Shown piece after piece: positions 1 to 10,456 of a DNA stretch of 64,000 bases. The notes below the pieces were generated by a model. The model saw nothing but the letters and a program-made list of their open reading frames with translations. It did no database searches and had not been told where the DNA came from. The DNA is taken from contig CANIBQ010000014.1 in the NCBI GenBank assembly GCA_947465645.1, positions 1-64,000 of the forward strand. The letters are read 5' to 3'. How positions within the stretch are numbered: the stretch's first letter is position 1; the number at the start of each line of letters is the position of its first letter. The DNA comes from Acidobacteriota bacterium (GTDB lineage Bacteria; Acidobacteriota; Vicinamibacteria; Vicinamibacterales; UBA2999). Position numbers and translations under genes: made by a program.

Positions 1-2066
<2,066 letters not shown>

Positions 2067-2090
2067 ACTACTGGATTCCAAGGAATTGCC

Positions 2091-3143
2091 ATGTTGAAGC
2101 GCTTTTCGACCGTTGCCTGTGTCCTGCTGGCCGTCCTGCTCGTGGTTCCCGTGCGAGCGGAAATCATCGAGCAGGTGCTGGTGAAAGTGAACGGCGACAT
2201 CCTCACCAAGACCGAATTCGAGCAGCGGCAGGTCGCAATCCTCAGATCGCGGCCCGAGCTGGCCAACGTCTCGCCTGAAAGCGACGCGCTGCAGCGGGCC
2301 GTCGCGGAGGTGACCCCGCAACTGATTCTCGAGGCGGTTGATGAGCTGCTGCTGGTTCAGCGAGGCCGCGAGCTCGGCATGGCGCTCGGCGACGAGCAGT
2401 TCAAGACCATCGTCGAGAACATCAAGAAGCAGAACAACCTCGAGGACGAAGAGCGCTTCGGGGCGGCGCTGAAGCAGGAAGGCATGACGCTGGCCGACCT
2501 GCGGCGAAATCTCGAGCGGCAGATGTTCGTGTCGCAGGTGCAGCAGCGCGACATCGCCGACAAGATCAGCGTGACGGAAGACGAGTCGAAGGCGTATTAC
2601 GAGGCGCACAGGAACGAGTTCACGACGCCGTCCCAGGTCACGCTCCGCGAAATCCTCGTCGAAGTGCCTGTGGCAGGCGCGGGCATCAATGTCGGCCAGG
2701 ACGACGACGCGAGGGCCGAGGCCGAGGCGATTCGCGCGCGACTGCTGGCGGGCGAACCGTTCGCGCGGCTCGCGGGCGAAGTCTCCGACGCGCCGTCCAA
2801 GGCCAACGGCGGATTGATCGGCCCCGTGAGCCACGACGAGCTCGCCGCCGCGCTCCAGGAGCTCGTCGACAGGATGAAGGTCGGTGAGCTCGCCGAGGTC
2901 ATCCGCACACCCCGGGGCTATCAGATTCTCAAGCTCGAGGCGCGCACCGACACACAGATCCGGACGTTCGAACAGGCGCGCGACGACATCGGCAACAGGG
3001 TGGGCGACCAGAAGATCGCCGGCGAACGCCTGAAGTACCTGGATCGGCTGCGCACGCAGGCCACGATTACCTTTCGCAACGACGAGTTGAAGAAAGCGTA
3101 CGAGCAAGCGCTGGCAGACAGGCAGAAGGCCCAGGTTGGATGA
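2091..3143 (+). CDS. SurA/PpiC-type periplasmic peptidyl-prolyl isomerase
   Basis: A 350-residue predicted periplasmic chaperone. Residues 1-23 form a signal peptide (KRF, then a Leu/Val core ending VRA). The SurA N-terminal domain follows, with the family phrase VNGDILTKTEF near residue 33, then one parvulin domain at about residues 180-290 (LREILVEV, GEPFARLAGEVSD, GGLIGPV). E. coli SurA has two parvulin domains; this protein has one and a helical C-terminus. An AAGGAA Shine-Dalgarno lies just before the ATG. It starts 24 bp after mfd and its TGA overlaps the next gene's ATG, so the genes are translationally coupled. It likely escorts outer-membrane proteins. Confidence 0.9.
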   Translation: MLKRFSTVACVLLAVLLVVPVRAEIIEQVLVKVNGDILTKTEFEQRQVAILRSRPELANVSPESDALQRAVAEVTPQLILEAVDELLLVQRGRELGMALGDEQFKTIVENIKKQNNLEDEERFGAALKQEGMTLADLRRNLERQMFVSQVQQRDIADKISVTEDESKAYYEAHRNEFTTPSQVTLREILVEVPVAGAGINVGQDDDARAEAEAIRARLLAGEPFARLAGEVSDAPSKANGGLIGPVSHDELAAALQELVDRMKVGELAEVIRTPRGYQILKLEARTDTQIRTFEQARDDIGNRVGDQKIAGERLKYLDRLRTQATITFRNDELKKAYEQALADRQKAQVG

Positions 3144-3637
3144 GTGACGCTCACTGGTACGCACTCTGGACACGTTCGCGTCACGAGCAGGTGGTCCGCG
3201 AACAGCTCGCGCAGAAGCAGATAGAGGCGTTTCTTCCGACGATCACCAAATGGAGCCGATGGAAGGATCGCAAGAAGAAGATCGACTGGCCCCTGTTTCC
3301 CGGGTACTGCTTCGCCCGGTTCGACGCGAAAGAGCGCCTGCCCATTCTCAAGTGCACCGGCGTGGTGAACATCATCTCGTTCGAGGGCGAGCCCGCGCCG
3401 ATTCCCGAGCATGAAATCGACAGCATCCGCCAGCTCGTCGACAGCGATCTGGCCTACGATCCGTGTCCGCTCATCAAAGAGGGGGCGATGGTCGAAGTGA
3501 TGCACGGGCCGCTTCGCGGCGTGATGGGCCGTCTCGTGCGAAAAGACAACGAAAAAGCGCGCCTGGTGTTGTCGGTCGATCTCATCGGCCAGGCGGTCAG
3601 CGTCGAGGTCGACGCCGGCGACGTGCGTCCCTACTAA
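3140..3637 (+). CDS. NusG-family antitermination protein (RfaH/UpxY-like paralogue)
   Basis: A 165-residue NusG paralogue. The NGN domain occupies about residues 1-105 (HWYALWTRSRHEQVV, then PLFPGYCFARF) and a KOW domain occupies about 115-165 (VMHGPLRGVMGRLV). The wording around WYALWTRSRHE and FLPTITKWSRWKDRKK resembles specialised UpxY/RfaH-type factors more than housekeeping NusG. Such proteins bind RNA polymerase and suppress pausing or termination in long surface-polysaccharide operons. It overlaps the surA-like gene by 4 bp (ATGA), and its stop codon directly abuts the dus start. Its target operon is not in the window. Confidence 0.88.
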   Translation: MSDAHWYALWTRSRHEQVVREQLAQKQIEAFLPTITKWSRWKDRKKKIDWPLFPGYCFARFDAKERLPILKCTGVVNIISFEGEPAPIPEHEIDSIRQLVDSDLAYDPCPLIKEGAMVEVMHGPLRGVMGRLVRKDNEKARLVLSVDLIGQAVSVEVDAGDVRPY

Positions 3638-4678
3638 ATGAAAATCGGCAACATCTCTCTCTCGTCGCCGTTCGTGGTCGCGCCGATGGCGGGAATGACC
3701 GACACGGCGTTCCGCCGCCTGGTGAAGCGCCAGGGTGGCTGCGGGCTCGTCGTCACGGAGATGGTGTCTTCGGAGGGTCTGGTGCGCGGCATCGACCGAA
3801 CGCTCGAGTACGCCGAGTACACCGAGGAGGAGCGCCCCGTCTCGATCCAGATCTTCGGCGGCGATCCCCAGAAGATGGCCGCCGCGGCGCAGGTCGTCGA
3901 AGCGATGGGCGCCGACATCGTCGACGTCAACATGGGATGCCCGGTGGCGAAGATCGCCAAGCACGACGCCGGCTGCAGCCTGATGCGCCAGCCCGCCCAC
4001 GCGGCGGAGGTGATCAGCGCCATGACCAGGGCAGTCAAGATTCCTGTCACGGTGAAGATGCGAGCCGGCTGGAATGACGGCTCCCGCAACGCGCCTGAGC
4101 TTGCGCGGATGGTGCAGGACGCCGGAGCCGCCGCCGTCACGATTCACGGCCGCACGGCGGAACAGTCCTATAGCGGCTTCGCCGATTGGGATCTCGTCGC
4201 GCGGGTGGCGGACGATCTCAGCATCCCTGTGCTGGGCAGTGGCGACTGCCTCGAGCCTGAGCAGGTGATCGATCGCATGCGCTCCGGAGTCAGCGGCGTC
4301 CTGGTTGGACGCGGTGTCCTGCGCAACCCCTGGATCCTGGCGCAGGCCGCGGACATCGTCGCCGGCCGGGCGCCGCGCGCGGTGACGTTGGCCGATCGCG
4401 GCCGCTTTCTTCTCGAGTACATCGACATGTTGATCGACGAGCGGGTGGCGGAAGCGGAAGGGTTCAGGCACGTCGCAACCGGGTCGCCGGCGCCGGCGCG
4501 GGGCCGGGAGCGCTGGGTGATCAACAAGCTGCGTGCCCTGTGCTCGTGGTATTCGAAGGGGCTGGACAACGGCTCGCACTTGCGGGTTCGCGTCAACTCG
4601 GCGTCCAGCATCACCGAGCTTCGCGACATCGTCCACGAGTCATTCCTCACCACCTCCTCTCTGGCAGCGATCTCATGA
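3638..4678 (+). CDS. dus: tRNA-dihydrouridine synthase
   Basis: A 346-residue FMN enzyme that reduces uridine to dihydrouridine in tRNA. The TIM barrel shows PMAGMTDTAFR near residue 12, NMGCPVAKI near residue 98 with the conserved catalytic Cys, VKMRAGW near 139, IHGRTAEQSY near 168, a GSGD loop and GRGVLRNPW near 223. Its ATG follows the preceding TAA with no spacer, so translation probably depends on termination-reinitiation. The sequence does not decide between DusA, B and C. The residues after the barrel around 274-290 look less conserved. Confidence 0.95.
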   Translation: MKIGNISLSSPFVVAPMAGMTDTAFRRLVKRQGGCGLVVTEMVSSEGLVRGIDRTLEYAEYTEEERPVSIQIFGGDPQKMAAAAQVVEAMGADIVDVNMGCPVAKIAKHDAGCSLMRQPAHAAEVISAMTRAVKIPVTVKMRAGWNDGSRNAPELARMVQDAGAAAVTIHGRTAEQSYSGFADWDLVARVADDLSIPVLGSGDCLEPEQVIDRMRSGVSGVLVGRGVLRNPWILAQAADIVAGRAPRAVTLADRGRFLLEYIDMLIDERVAEAEGFRHVATGSPAPARGRERWVINKLRALCSWYSKGLDNGSHLRVRVNSASSITELRDIVHESFLTTSSLAAIS

Positions 4679-5250
4679 GTGACGGAGTTGCCGATCTGTT
4701 CCGGCAGGTTGCGAGCAATATGACGCGCGTCGCCGACAGCGCGTACGTCGATGCCGTCGGCCGCGCCGGGGATCTGCTGTACGAGAGTTTCACGGCCGGT
4801 CGCAAGCTGCTGGTGTTTGGCAACGGCGGTTCGTCGGCCGACGCGCAGCACCTGACGGCAGAGCTGGTCGGACGCTTCGCGTTCGACCGCAAGCCGCTGC
4901 CCGCGATCGCGCTCACCACGAACCAGGCGATTCTGACTGCGTGGAGCAACGATCAGTCGTTCGCGGACGTATTTGCGCGGCAGATCGAGGCCCTGGGGGC
5001 GCCAGGCGACGTCGCGTGGGGAATCTCGACGAGCGGGACGTCGCCAAACGTCGTCAAGGGCCTTCGCCGTGCACGCGAAAGCGGGTTGCGCACGATTGGA
5101 ATGACTGGCGAGTCGGGTGGGGAACTGGCGAGCGTGTGCGACGTGCTGCTGGCGGTGCCGCTCGATTCAACGGCGCGCATCCAGGAAGTGCACCTCGTCA
5201 CGTACCACGGCATCTGTGCCGCCCTGGAGCGCCGGCTATTCCGTGCGTAG
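4675..5250 (+). CDS. gmhA: Phosphoheptose isomerase GmhA
   Basis: A SIS-domain enzyme of 191 residues that converts sedoheptulose 7-phosphate to glycero-manno-heptose 7-phosphate, the first step of ADP-heptose synthesis for LPS inner core. The family phrase FGNGGSSADAQHLTAELVG lies near residue 43, TNQAILTAWSND near 82, and STSGTSPNVV near 118. The ATG at 4675 overlaps the dus stop (ATGA). The open frame extends upstream to 4540, but that part only runs antiparallel to the end of dus family conservation, so I chose 4675. Its presence supports a heptose-containing LPS and a diderm cell. Confidence 0.94.
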   Translation: MSDGVADLFRQVASNMTRVADSAYVDAVGRAGDLLYESFTAGRKLLVFGNGGSSADAQHLTAELVGRFAFDRKPLPAIALTTNQAILTAWSNDQSFADVFARQIEALGAPGDVAWGISTSGTSPNVVKGLRRARESGLRTIGMTGESGGELASVCDVLLAVPLDSTARIQEVHLVTYHGICAALERRLFRA

Positions 5251-5304
5251 CCCCGCCCCCGCCCGAACGGCAGCAGGAGCGCGCCCCGATCGAACGGACG
5301 CCGT

Positions 5305-7140
5305 GTGACGACGGTTCTGCCACTGCTGCTGTTGACCGGTTGCGCGCTGGCGACCTGGTCCGCCGCCCTGGCCTACCGTCGGCGATCGGCACCGGGCGCG
5401 ACCGCCCTGTTCTGGCTGGTGCTCGCGGTGGCCTGGTGGTGCCTCACCGAGGCCTCTCAGGTGCTGCTGGGGCCCTTGTCGGCGAAGATCGTCTGGGCCA
5501 AGCTGCAATATCTCGGGATCGCAGGCGTGCCCCCGCTGTGGTTCCTCTTCACCGCCGAGTACGCCGATGCGGGCTGGGCCACGACACGTCGGGTTCGTGT
5601 GGCGCTCTGGCTCGCGGCGGCGCTCGCGGTCGCCGCTAGCGCGACCAACGAATGGCACCGCGCGTTCTGGACCTCCGTCGAGCTGATGCCGAACGGCGCG
5701 GCCGTGTACGAGCACGGGGTGCTGTTCTGGGCCTTCAACGCCTATAGCCACGCGCTGGTGTTCTCGGGCACGCTGCTGCTCGTCGGCGCGCTCCGGCGCT
5801 CGCCGGCCCCGCTCCGGGGACAGTCGCTCGCGATGATCGTCGCCGGGCTCGTTCCGTGGGGAGGCAATTTTCTGTACGTGGCCGGCCTGACGCCGGCGGG
5901 TCTCGACGCGACGCCTCTCGCCTTTACGGTGTCGGCACTGCTGTTCACCTCCGCCTTCTACCGGAACCATCTCCTCGATTTGGTCCCCGTGGCCCGCGAA
6001 GTTGTGGTCGAGACCCTCAGCGACGCGGTGATCGTCCTCGATTCGTCGCGGCGGATTCTCGACATGAATGCCGCGGCGCGCACGATGGCCGGCAATCCAC
6101 CCGCGTGGGTCGGGCAGCCGGTGAAGACGCTGGTGACGCCGCTGCGGCAGCTGCCGCTCGATGCGGTGACCGATTCGTCGACGACGCTGACGGTCGAGGC
6201 GGTTGATGGGCGGGAGACGGCGCACTACGACGTCCGCGTCATCCGGGTCCCGGGAAGACACGAGAGCGCCGCCGCGTGGGTCGTGGTGTTGAGAAACGTG
6301 TCCGAGCAACTACGCGCCGAAGCCGAGCGCGCGACGCTCGAGGCGCGCGTCCAGGACCAGCAAAGGCGCGAGAGCCTCAGCGTGCTGGCCGGCGGGCTGG
6401 CTCACGACTTCAACAACCTGTTGACGGGCATTGTCGGCAACGCCGATCTCCTGTCGCTGCAGATTCCGCCGTCAAGCGAGCTCGGCAACAACGTCGGCGC
6501 GATTCTCCTGGGCGCCCAGCGCGCGGCCGATCTTGTCGACAAGATGCTGGCGTACGCGGGTGAGCGCCACGGGTCGACCGACCGCGTCGATCTCGACGAG
6601 CTGATATGCGACATGGTGGATCTGCTACGGGCGTCTGCCGCGCGTCACTGCACCTTGCGGTACGAGGGGTTGCCGACCATGATCGAGGCGGATCCGACGC
6701 AGATCCGTCAGGTCGTCATGAACCTGATCATCAATGCGGCCGACGCTGTCGAGGAGTCCAACGGCGTGATCGAGGTCGTCACTGGCACGGAGTCGCTGAC
6801 GGCGGATCAGCTGGATGACATCAATGCCGCGCCGGACGCGGTGCCAGCCGAGTACGCCTACCTCGACGTGCGGGATAACGGGGCTGGAATGGATCCGGTG
6901 ACACTGGCGAGAATCTTCGAGCCGTTCTATACGACCAAGCCGACCGGTCACGGGCTCGGACTCGCGGCCGTGCAGGGCATCGTGCATGGACACCGCGGCG
7001 CGTTGCGCGTGGAAACCCAGCGCGGGTCGGGCTCGAGGTTTCGGGTGTGGTTTCCGCTGGCAGCGCCCGATCAGACGCCGCCGCGGCGCTCGAGCAAGTC
7101 GGCGAGTCCGTCCGCGCCGGTCATCATTTCGAAGTCATAG
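5305..7140 (+). CDS. 7TM-sensor histidine kinase with PAS domain
   Basis: A 611-residue membrane kinase. Residues 1 to about 225 hold seven hydrophobic segments of the 7TM-HK sensor type. A PAS-like domain covers about 230-335 (VVVETLSDAVIVLDSSRRILDMN), followed by DHp with the H-box LAHDFNNLLTGIVGNADLL near residue 365, N-box NLIINAADAVEE near 473, DNGAGMDP near 525 and a G2 loop TGHGLGLAAVQG. The HDFNN form is typical of kinases that lack a linked receiver. The start is GTG. The last 23 codons overlap the convergent Dabb gene by 70 bp and lie beyond the ATPase fold. Its partner is unknown; the nearest regulator is the NtrC-type protein at 8.5-9.9 kb. Confidence 0.92.
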   Translation: MTTVLPLLLLTGCALATWSAALAYRRRSAPGATALFWLVLAVAWWCLTEASQVLLGPLSAKIVWAKLQYLGIAGVPPLWFLFTAEYADAGWATTRRVRVALWLAAALAVAASATNEWHRAFWTSVELMPNGAAVYEHGVLFWAFNAYSHALVFSGTLLLVGALRRSPAPLRGQSLAMIVAGLVPWGGNFLYVAGLTPAGLDATPLAFTVSALLFTSAFYRNHLLDLVPVAREVVVETLSDAVIVLDSSRRILDMNAAARTMAGNPPAWVGQPVKTLVTPLRQLPLDAVTDSSTTLTVEAVDGRETAHYDVRVIRVPGRHESAAAWVVVLRNVSEQLRAEAERATLEARVQDQQRRESLSVLAGGLAHDFNNLLTGIVGNADLLSLQIPPSSELGNNVGAILLGAQRAADLVDKMLAYAGERHGSTDRVDLDELICDMVDLLRASAARHCTLRYEGLPTMIEADPTQIRQVVMNLIINAADAVEESNGVIEVVTGTESLTADQLDDINAAPDAVPAEYAYLDVRDNGAGMDPVTLARIFEPFYTTKPTGHGLGLAAVQGIVHGHRGALRVETQRGSGSRFRVWFPLAAPDQTPPRRSSKSASPSAPVIISKS

Positions 7141-7418
7141 ACCAGCCCCTCCTCGATCGATTCGAAGAAGCGCCTGCCCAGCTCGTCGTGGGCTCGGTGC
7201 TCGAGGTAACTCTTGAGTCCCGCAACGTCATCGAACTCGATTACCGCCGCGTACTGGTAGTCGACGGCCATCAACTGTTCGTAGTCCCGGCCGATCGCGA
7301 TCCGTTTGCCGACGCGCGCGCGGCGAACAGAGGGGATGTCGTTGAGCGCGCGCGCGAAGGCGTCACCGAGCGCGGTGGCGTCCTCCGCGGAGAGCCCGGC
7401 CCGCGGACGAAACAGCAC
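7071..7418 (-). CDS. Dabb-family (stress-responsive A/B barrel) protein
   Basis: A small dimeric alpha+beta barrel protein of the Dabb family. Visible features are LFRPRAG at the start, then VDYQYAAVIEFDDVAGLKSYLEH and a C-terminal FEMM segment, matching the usual strand-helix order and length of about 100-115 residues. The GTG at 7418 is the first standard start, but it cuts the first beta strand. Reading upstream gives L-I-A-H-V-V-L-F, the usual Dabb N-terminus, beginning with CTG at 7433 that overlaps the upstream gene's TGA. The function is unknown; some relatives are plant stress proteins or cyclases. Confidence 0.78.
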   Translation of the reverse strand: MLFRPRAGLSAEDATALGDAFARALNDIPSVRRARVGKRIAIGRDYEQLMAVDYQYAAVIEFDDVAGLKSYLEHRAHDELGRRFFESIEEGLVYDFEMMTGADGLADLLERRGGV

Positions 7419-7429
7419 GACGTGGGCGA

Positions 7430-8371
7430 TCAGCGCCGCCCCCCGCCTCCGCCGCCGCTGCGCGGTGGCTTCGGTCCGCGGGGCCGGTCATCGCGTCGCC
7501 CCGACGGCCTCGGCGGACCGCCGCTGCTGCTGCGCGGCTTCCCGCCTCCGCCGCTCCGCGGCTTCGGCGCGCCAGGCCCGCCCCCTGCACGCCACGGCGT
7601 TGGATCGTCCGGACCGTTGTCGCGGCCTCGTGGCGGTGCGTCTCGGTTGAAGGGCGGACGTGCCTTGAAGGGCGGTCGCGCCTTGAACGGCGGACGTGCC
7701 TCGAACGGCGGACGCGCCTTGAACGGCGGACGTGCCTCGAACGGCGGACGTGCCTTGAACGGCGCGCGACCTGCCGGAGGCACATCTCGTCTCAGCGGAT
7801 CGCCGTGCGGCTTTTCGCGCGGTGGACGGTCGGGCACAGGAGGACGACTCTCGCGCGGCCGATCTTTCCAGTCACGTTTTTCTGGCGTGTCTGGCTTGTA
7901 GGGCGGGCGAGCTTGAAAGGGTCGTCCTGCCGGAGGACGACTCACCGGTGGACGCGCCGGTGGCTTGTCTCCAGGCGTCTCGGCGTTGAATGAACGCTGC
8001 TTGCGATCGAAGCGCTCCTGCCGCCGGTCCTGATTGCCTTTCTTCTTGGCGTCCTTGAACTTCTGCCGCGGATCTTTATGCTCGCCGCCGGGACGCCAGT
8101 CGCGACCGCGACGTTCACCAGGCGGCGCTGGTGGCCGGTTGGCGAGGGGTGGGCGATGACCTTCGGGGGGCCGGCGGCGCGCTTCGGTCTCCTCGCGTGC
8201 AGCCTCGGGCGACTCCCACAGCTTGCCCCGCGCAAACCACTTCATCTCTGCGTCGGGATGCTTCTCCTGCAGGCGCTTGAAGGTCGGCATCAGATCGTCG
8301 CGCTCTGCCGCGCGAAACGCCGTCGGCAGGCCGCCTGCGATGATCGTCCAGTAGGAATAGCGAGGGGGCAC
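7430..8371 (-). CDS. Proline/arginine-rich protein with hexapeptide repeats
   Basis: 313 residues and no enzyme family recognised. Residues 1-60 look folded (YSYWTIIAGGLPTAFRAAERDDLMPTF and EMKWFARGKLWES). Everything after that is low complexity and strongly basic: Pro/Arg/Lys stretches, then about seven copies of a RPPF[K/E]A hexapeptide near residues 200-240, then a Gly/Arg/Ser-rich tail ending in GGGGGGRR. This composition is typical of disordered RNA- or nucleic-acid-binding tails, which is inference. The start is GTG with no clear Shine-Dalgarno. It lies between the NtrC regulator gene and the Dabb gene on the same strand. Confidence 0.72.
   Translation of the reverse strand: MPPRYSYWTIIAGGLPTAFRAAERDDLMPTFKRLQEKHPDAEMKWFARGKLWESPEAAREETEARRRPPEGHRPPLANRPPAPPGERRGRDWRPGGEHKDPRQKFKDAKKKGNQDRRQERFDRKQRSFNAETPGDKPPARPPVSRPPAGRPFQARPPYKPDTPEKRDWKDRPRESRPPVPDRPPREKPHGDPLRRDVPPAGRAPFKARPPFEARPPFKARPPFEARPPFKARPPFKARPPFNRDAPPRGRDNGPDDPTPWRAGGGPGAPKPRSGGGGKPRSSSGGPPRPSGRRDDRPRGPKPPRSGGGGGGRR
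7647..7772 (-). repeat. Seven tandem 18-bp coding repeats
   Basis: Seven adjacent 18-bp units run from 7647 to 7772. On the plus strand the typical unit reads TTGAACGGCGGACGTGCC, varying at one to five positions between units. Each encodes the hexapeptide RPPF[K/E]A on the minus strand. Substitutions alternate the Lys and Glu codons. The array is in frame, so copy number can change without breaking the gene. Confidence 0.9.
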
Positions 8372-8477
8372 TAGTGGACCGTCCGGACTGATTGAGTACT
8401 ACTCACAACAAGCCTCCGAGCGCGGTTTTCCGGCCGCGACAACGGCGCGGCCGACAGGAATTCGAAGAGACACACCA

Positions 8478-9875
8478 TTAAATGTCGGCTCCGATGCGTT
8501 TCAATTTTTCAACGAGCGTGGTCCGCTTGATGCGGAGCAAATCGGCCGCCTTGTTGCGGTTGCCCTGGGTGCGATCGAGGGCGCGGTAGATGAGGTCGCG
8601 CTCAATGGCCGCGAGATACGTGGGCATGTCGAGACCCTCTTCCGGAAACTCCACAAACGGCGTGGACGTGGTCTGCGGCGTCGCCTGCACTTCGGGAGGC
8701 AGATCCGCGGTTGTAATTTCGGGACGCCCGCCCGACAGCGCGACCGCGCGCTCGATCGCGTTCTCGAGCTGCCGCACGTTGCCCGGCCACGCGTAGGCCA
8801 TCATCGCCCGCATCGCGCCCTGCGACAGGTGCATGGGGGTATCCGGCGCGAACTTCTCGAAAAAGTGCTTGGAGAGCAGGGGGATGTCGTCGCGGCGGTC
8901 GCGAAGCGGCGGCAACTCGATCGGGATGACGTTCAGGCGGTAGTAGAGGTCCTCCCGGAAGGTGCCCTCGGCCACCATCCGCGCGAGCTCCGAATTGGTG
9001 GCGGCGATGACCCGCACGTCGACCTTGATCGTCTGGTTGTCGCCGACGCGCTCGAACTCCCGCTCCTGCAGCGCGCGCAGCAACTTCATCTGCAGGCCGA
9101 CGCTCATCGTCCCGACTTCGTCGAGGAAGAGCGTTCCCTTGTGCGCCTGCTCGAACCGACCCTGACGCGTTCCGACTGCGCCAGTGAATGCGCCGCGCAC
9201 GTGCCCGAAGAGCTCGGCCTCGAGCAGCGTCTCGGGAATCGCGCTGCAGTTGAGTGCGACGAAGCGGTGCGCGCGCCGGGGGCTGTTGTGGTGGATGGCT
9301 CTGGCGACGACCTCTTTGCCCGTCCCCGTCTCCCCCGTCACCAGGATGGTGCTGCTCGAGCGGGCGACCGTTTCGAGCATCTGGAAGAGCGCCTGCATCG
9401 GACGGCTGCGCCCCAGGATGCCGCCGAACTGATACCGCTCTTCGAGCTGCGACCTGAGGTAGGCGTTCTCCGACGTCAGGCGCCGCTGCTCCATCGCCTT
9501 CTGAAGCACGTGCATCAGCTCGTCGAACTGAAATGGCTTGGCAATGAAGTCGGACGCGCCGCGCTTCATGGCTTCCACGGCGTCCTTGAGGGTGCCGTAG
9601 CCGGTGATCACGATGGCCACGATTCCCGGATAGCGCGCCAGCGCCGACTGGATAACGCGCCCGCCATCTATCCCCGGCATCCGCAGGTCGGTGATGATGA
9701 TGTCGAATGCGAACTGGTCGAGCAGTTCGAGCGCCTTTTCGCCGCTGTCAGCCTCCACGACCTCGAAGCCGCGCTCGCCGAGCCGCTCCGCCATCAAGCC
9801 GCGGAGTGCCGGCTCGTCGTCGACGAACAGGAGGTGGGGGTTGCCTTCAGCCAAGGTGCCAATATGTTGACACAC
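8478..9875 (-). CDS. NtrC-family sigma-54-dependent response regulator
   Basis: A 465-residue activator with three domains. The receiver (about 12-130) has FVDDE and phospho-acceptor D63 in ITDLRMPG. The AAA+ domain (about 150-390) has Walker A GETGTGKE near 181, the sigma-54-contacting GAFTGA loop near 228, Walker [10 protein letters not shown] and the R-finger region. A Fis-type HTH closes the protein ([19 protein letters not shown]). Activators with GAFTGA open sigma-54 promoters. The best candidate target in the window is at 10721-10735. The start is uncertain: GTG at 9875 or TTG at 9854, the latter 6 nt after a CATATT hexamer. Confidence 0.95.
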   Translation of the reverse strand: MCQHIGTLAEGNPHLLFVDDEPALRGLMAERLGERGFEVVEADSGEKALELLDQFAFDIIITDLRMPGIDGGRVIQSALARYPGIVAIVITGYGTLKDAVEAMKRGASDFIAKPFQFDELMHVLQKAMEQRRLTSENAYLRSQLEERYQFGGILGRSRPMQALFQMLETVARSSSTILVTGETGTGKEVVARAIHHNSPRRAHRFVALNCSAIPETLLEAELFGHVRGAFTGAVGTRQGRFEQAHKGTLFLDEVGTMSVGLQMKLLRALQEREFERVGDNQTIKVDVRVIAATNSELARMVAEGTFREDLYYRLNVIPIELPPLRDRRDDIPLLSKHFFEKFAPDTPMHLSQGAMRAMMAYAWPGNVRQLENAIERAVALSGGRPEITTADLPPEVQATPQTTSTPFVEFPEEGLDMPTYLAAIERDLIYRALDRTQGNRNKAADLLRIKRTTLVEKLKRIGADI

Positions 9876-9943
9876 CCCAAGTCCTAACGCTTGGCGGGCA
9901 CGAGCCGATACCCACTTTGTAAGCGGCTCGGGAGACCGAGCCG

Positions 9944-9971
9944 GGTTCCTGGTTCTTGATTCCTGGTTCCT
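9944..9971. repeat. Four tandem heptads (GGTTCCT-type)
   Basis: Four adjacent 7-bp units, GGTTCCT, GGTTCTT, GATTCCT and GGTTCCT, lie in the divergent gap between the NtrC regulator and the HTH gene. They are followed at once by TTAAAGG, which completes the 10-bp palindrome CCTTTAAAGG at 9969-9978. Just upstream, CGAGCCG (9901-9907) and CGGCTCG (9924-9930) form a 7-bp inverted repeat. Confidence 0.8.
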
Positions 9972-9995
9972 TTAAAGGCCCGAGGCCTGAGACAT

Positions 9996-10211
9996 ATGGA
10001 CCGACAGACTCTGTCGATCATGAAAGCGTGCGAAGCGGTTGGCGTAAGCCGGCGCACGATCTACAACTGGATTTCCGCCGGCAAGGTCGAATACGTCCGC
10101 ACCGCGGGCGGCTCGATCAGGATATTTGCCGACACGCTCTGGCGTGACGGCGCGAAGGAAACCGGCTATCACGCCGCCGCAACAACCGAAACAGCAGGAC
10201 CACACGCGTGA
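9996..10211 (+). CDS. BldC-sized MerR/excisionase-type HTH protein
   Basis: 71 residues, essentially one winged HTH. The sequence SIMKACEAVGVSRRTIYNWI gives helix-turn-helix, and VEYVRTAGGSIRIFADTLW gives the wing, which is the HTH_17 pattern shared by excisionases and BldC. No integrase or phage gene is nearby, so a transcription factor is more likely than an excisionase. The ATG has no strong Shine-Dalgarno. Its TGA overlaps the next gene's GTG (GTGA), so HTH and the mini-DHp protein are coupled. Residues 55-71 are an Ala/Thr-rich tail. Confidence 0.85.
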   Translation: MDRQTLSIMKACEAVGVSRRTIYNWISAGKVEYVRTAGGSIRIFADTLWRDGAKETGYHAAATTETAGPHA

Positions 10212-10456
10212 ACCTTTCGTCGCACCAGATGCATGAACTTGGGGCCGATGCCCTGCAGATGAACCCGGACCTACGCCTGCTGTTCCACCAGTTGAACAAT
10301 CAACTGGGAATCGTGCTCGCGCACGCCGAATTGCTCGAAGCCAAGGCGCTTGACGACATCAGCCGCGCCCGTGCTGCGCAGGTGGTCTCGAGCGTCCTCG
10401 ACGCCATGGGCACCGCACGGGAAATCCGCCGTCGCTCCGAGCCCGCAGGCGTCTGA
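10208..10456 (+). CDS. Stand-alone DHp (phosphoacceptor)-like mini-protein
   Basis: 82 residues with GTG start in a 4-bp overlap with the HTH gene. Residues 26-44 (FHQLNNQLGIVLAHAELLE) match the H-box helix of histidine kinases; compare HELNNPLATIL in the hybrid kinase at 11.6 kb and HDFNNLLTGIV in the 7TM kinase. His27 would be the phosphoacceptor. A second amphipathic helix follows (SRARAAQVVSSVLDAMGTAREI), as in a DHp helical hairpin. There is no room for an ATPase domain, so it cannot autophosphorylate alone. It could be a phosphotransfer protein, a dimerising inhibitor, or a remnant. The DHp assignment is by pattern. Confidence 0.7.
   Translation: MNLSSHQMHELGADALQMNPDLRLLFHQLNNQLGIVLAHAELLEAKALDDISRARAAQVVSSVLDAMGTAREIRRRSEPAGV

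Noticed and set aside
7647..7772. Possible CRISPR array
   Set aside because: Units are 18 bp, adjacent without spacers, in frame and coding.
8829..9887. Long plus-strand frame opposite the NtrC regulator
   Set aside because: Antisense to a strongly conserved gene and without any protein pattern.
9996..10211. Phage or integrative-element excisionase
   Set aside because: No integrase, attachment-site repeat or phage gene nearby; a chromosomal regulator explains it better.
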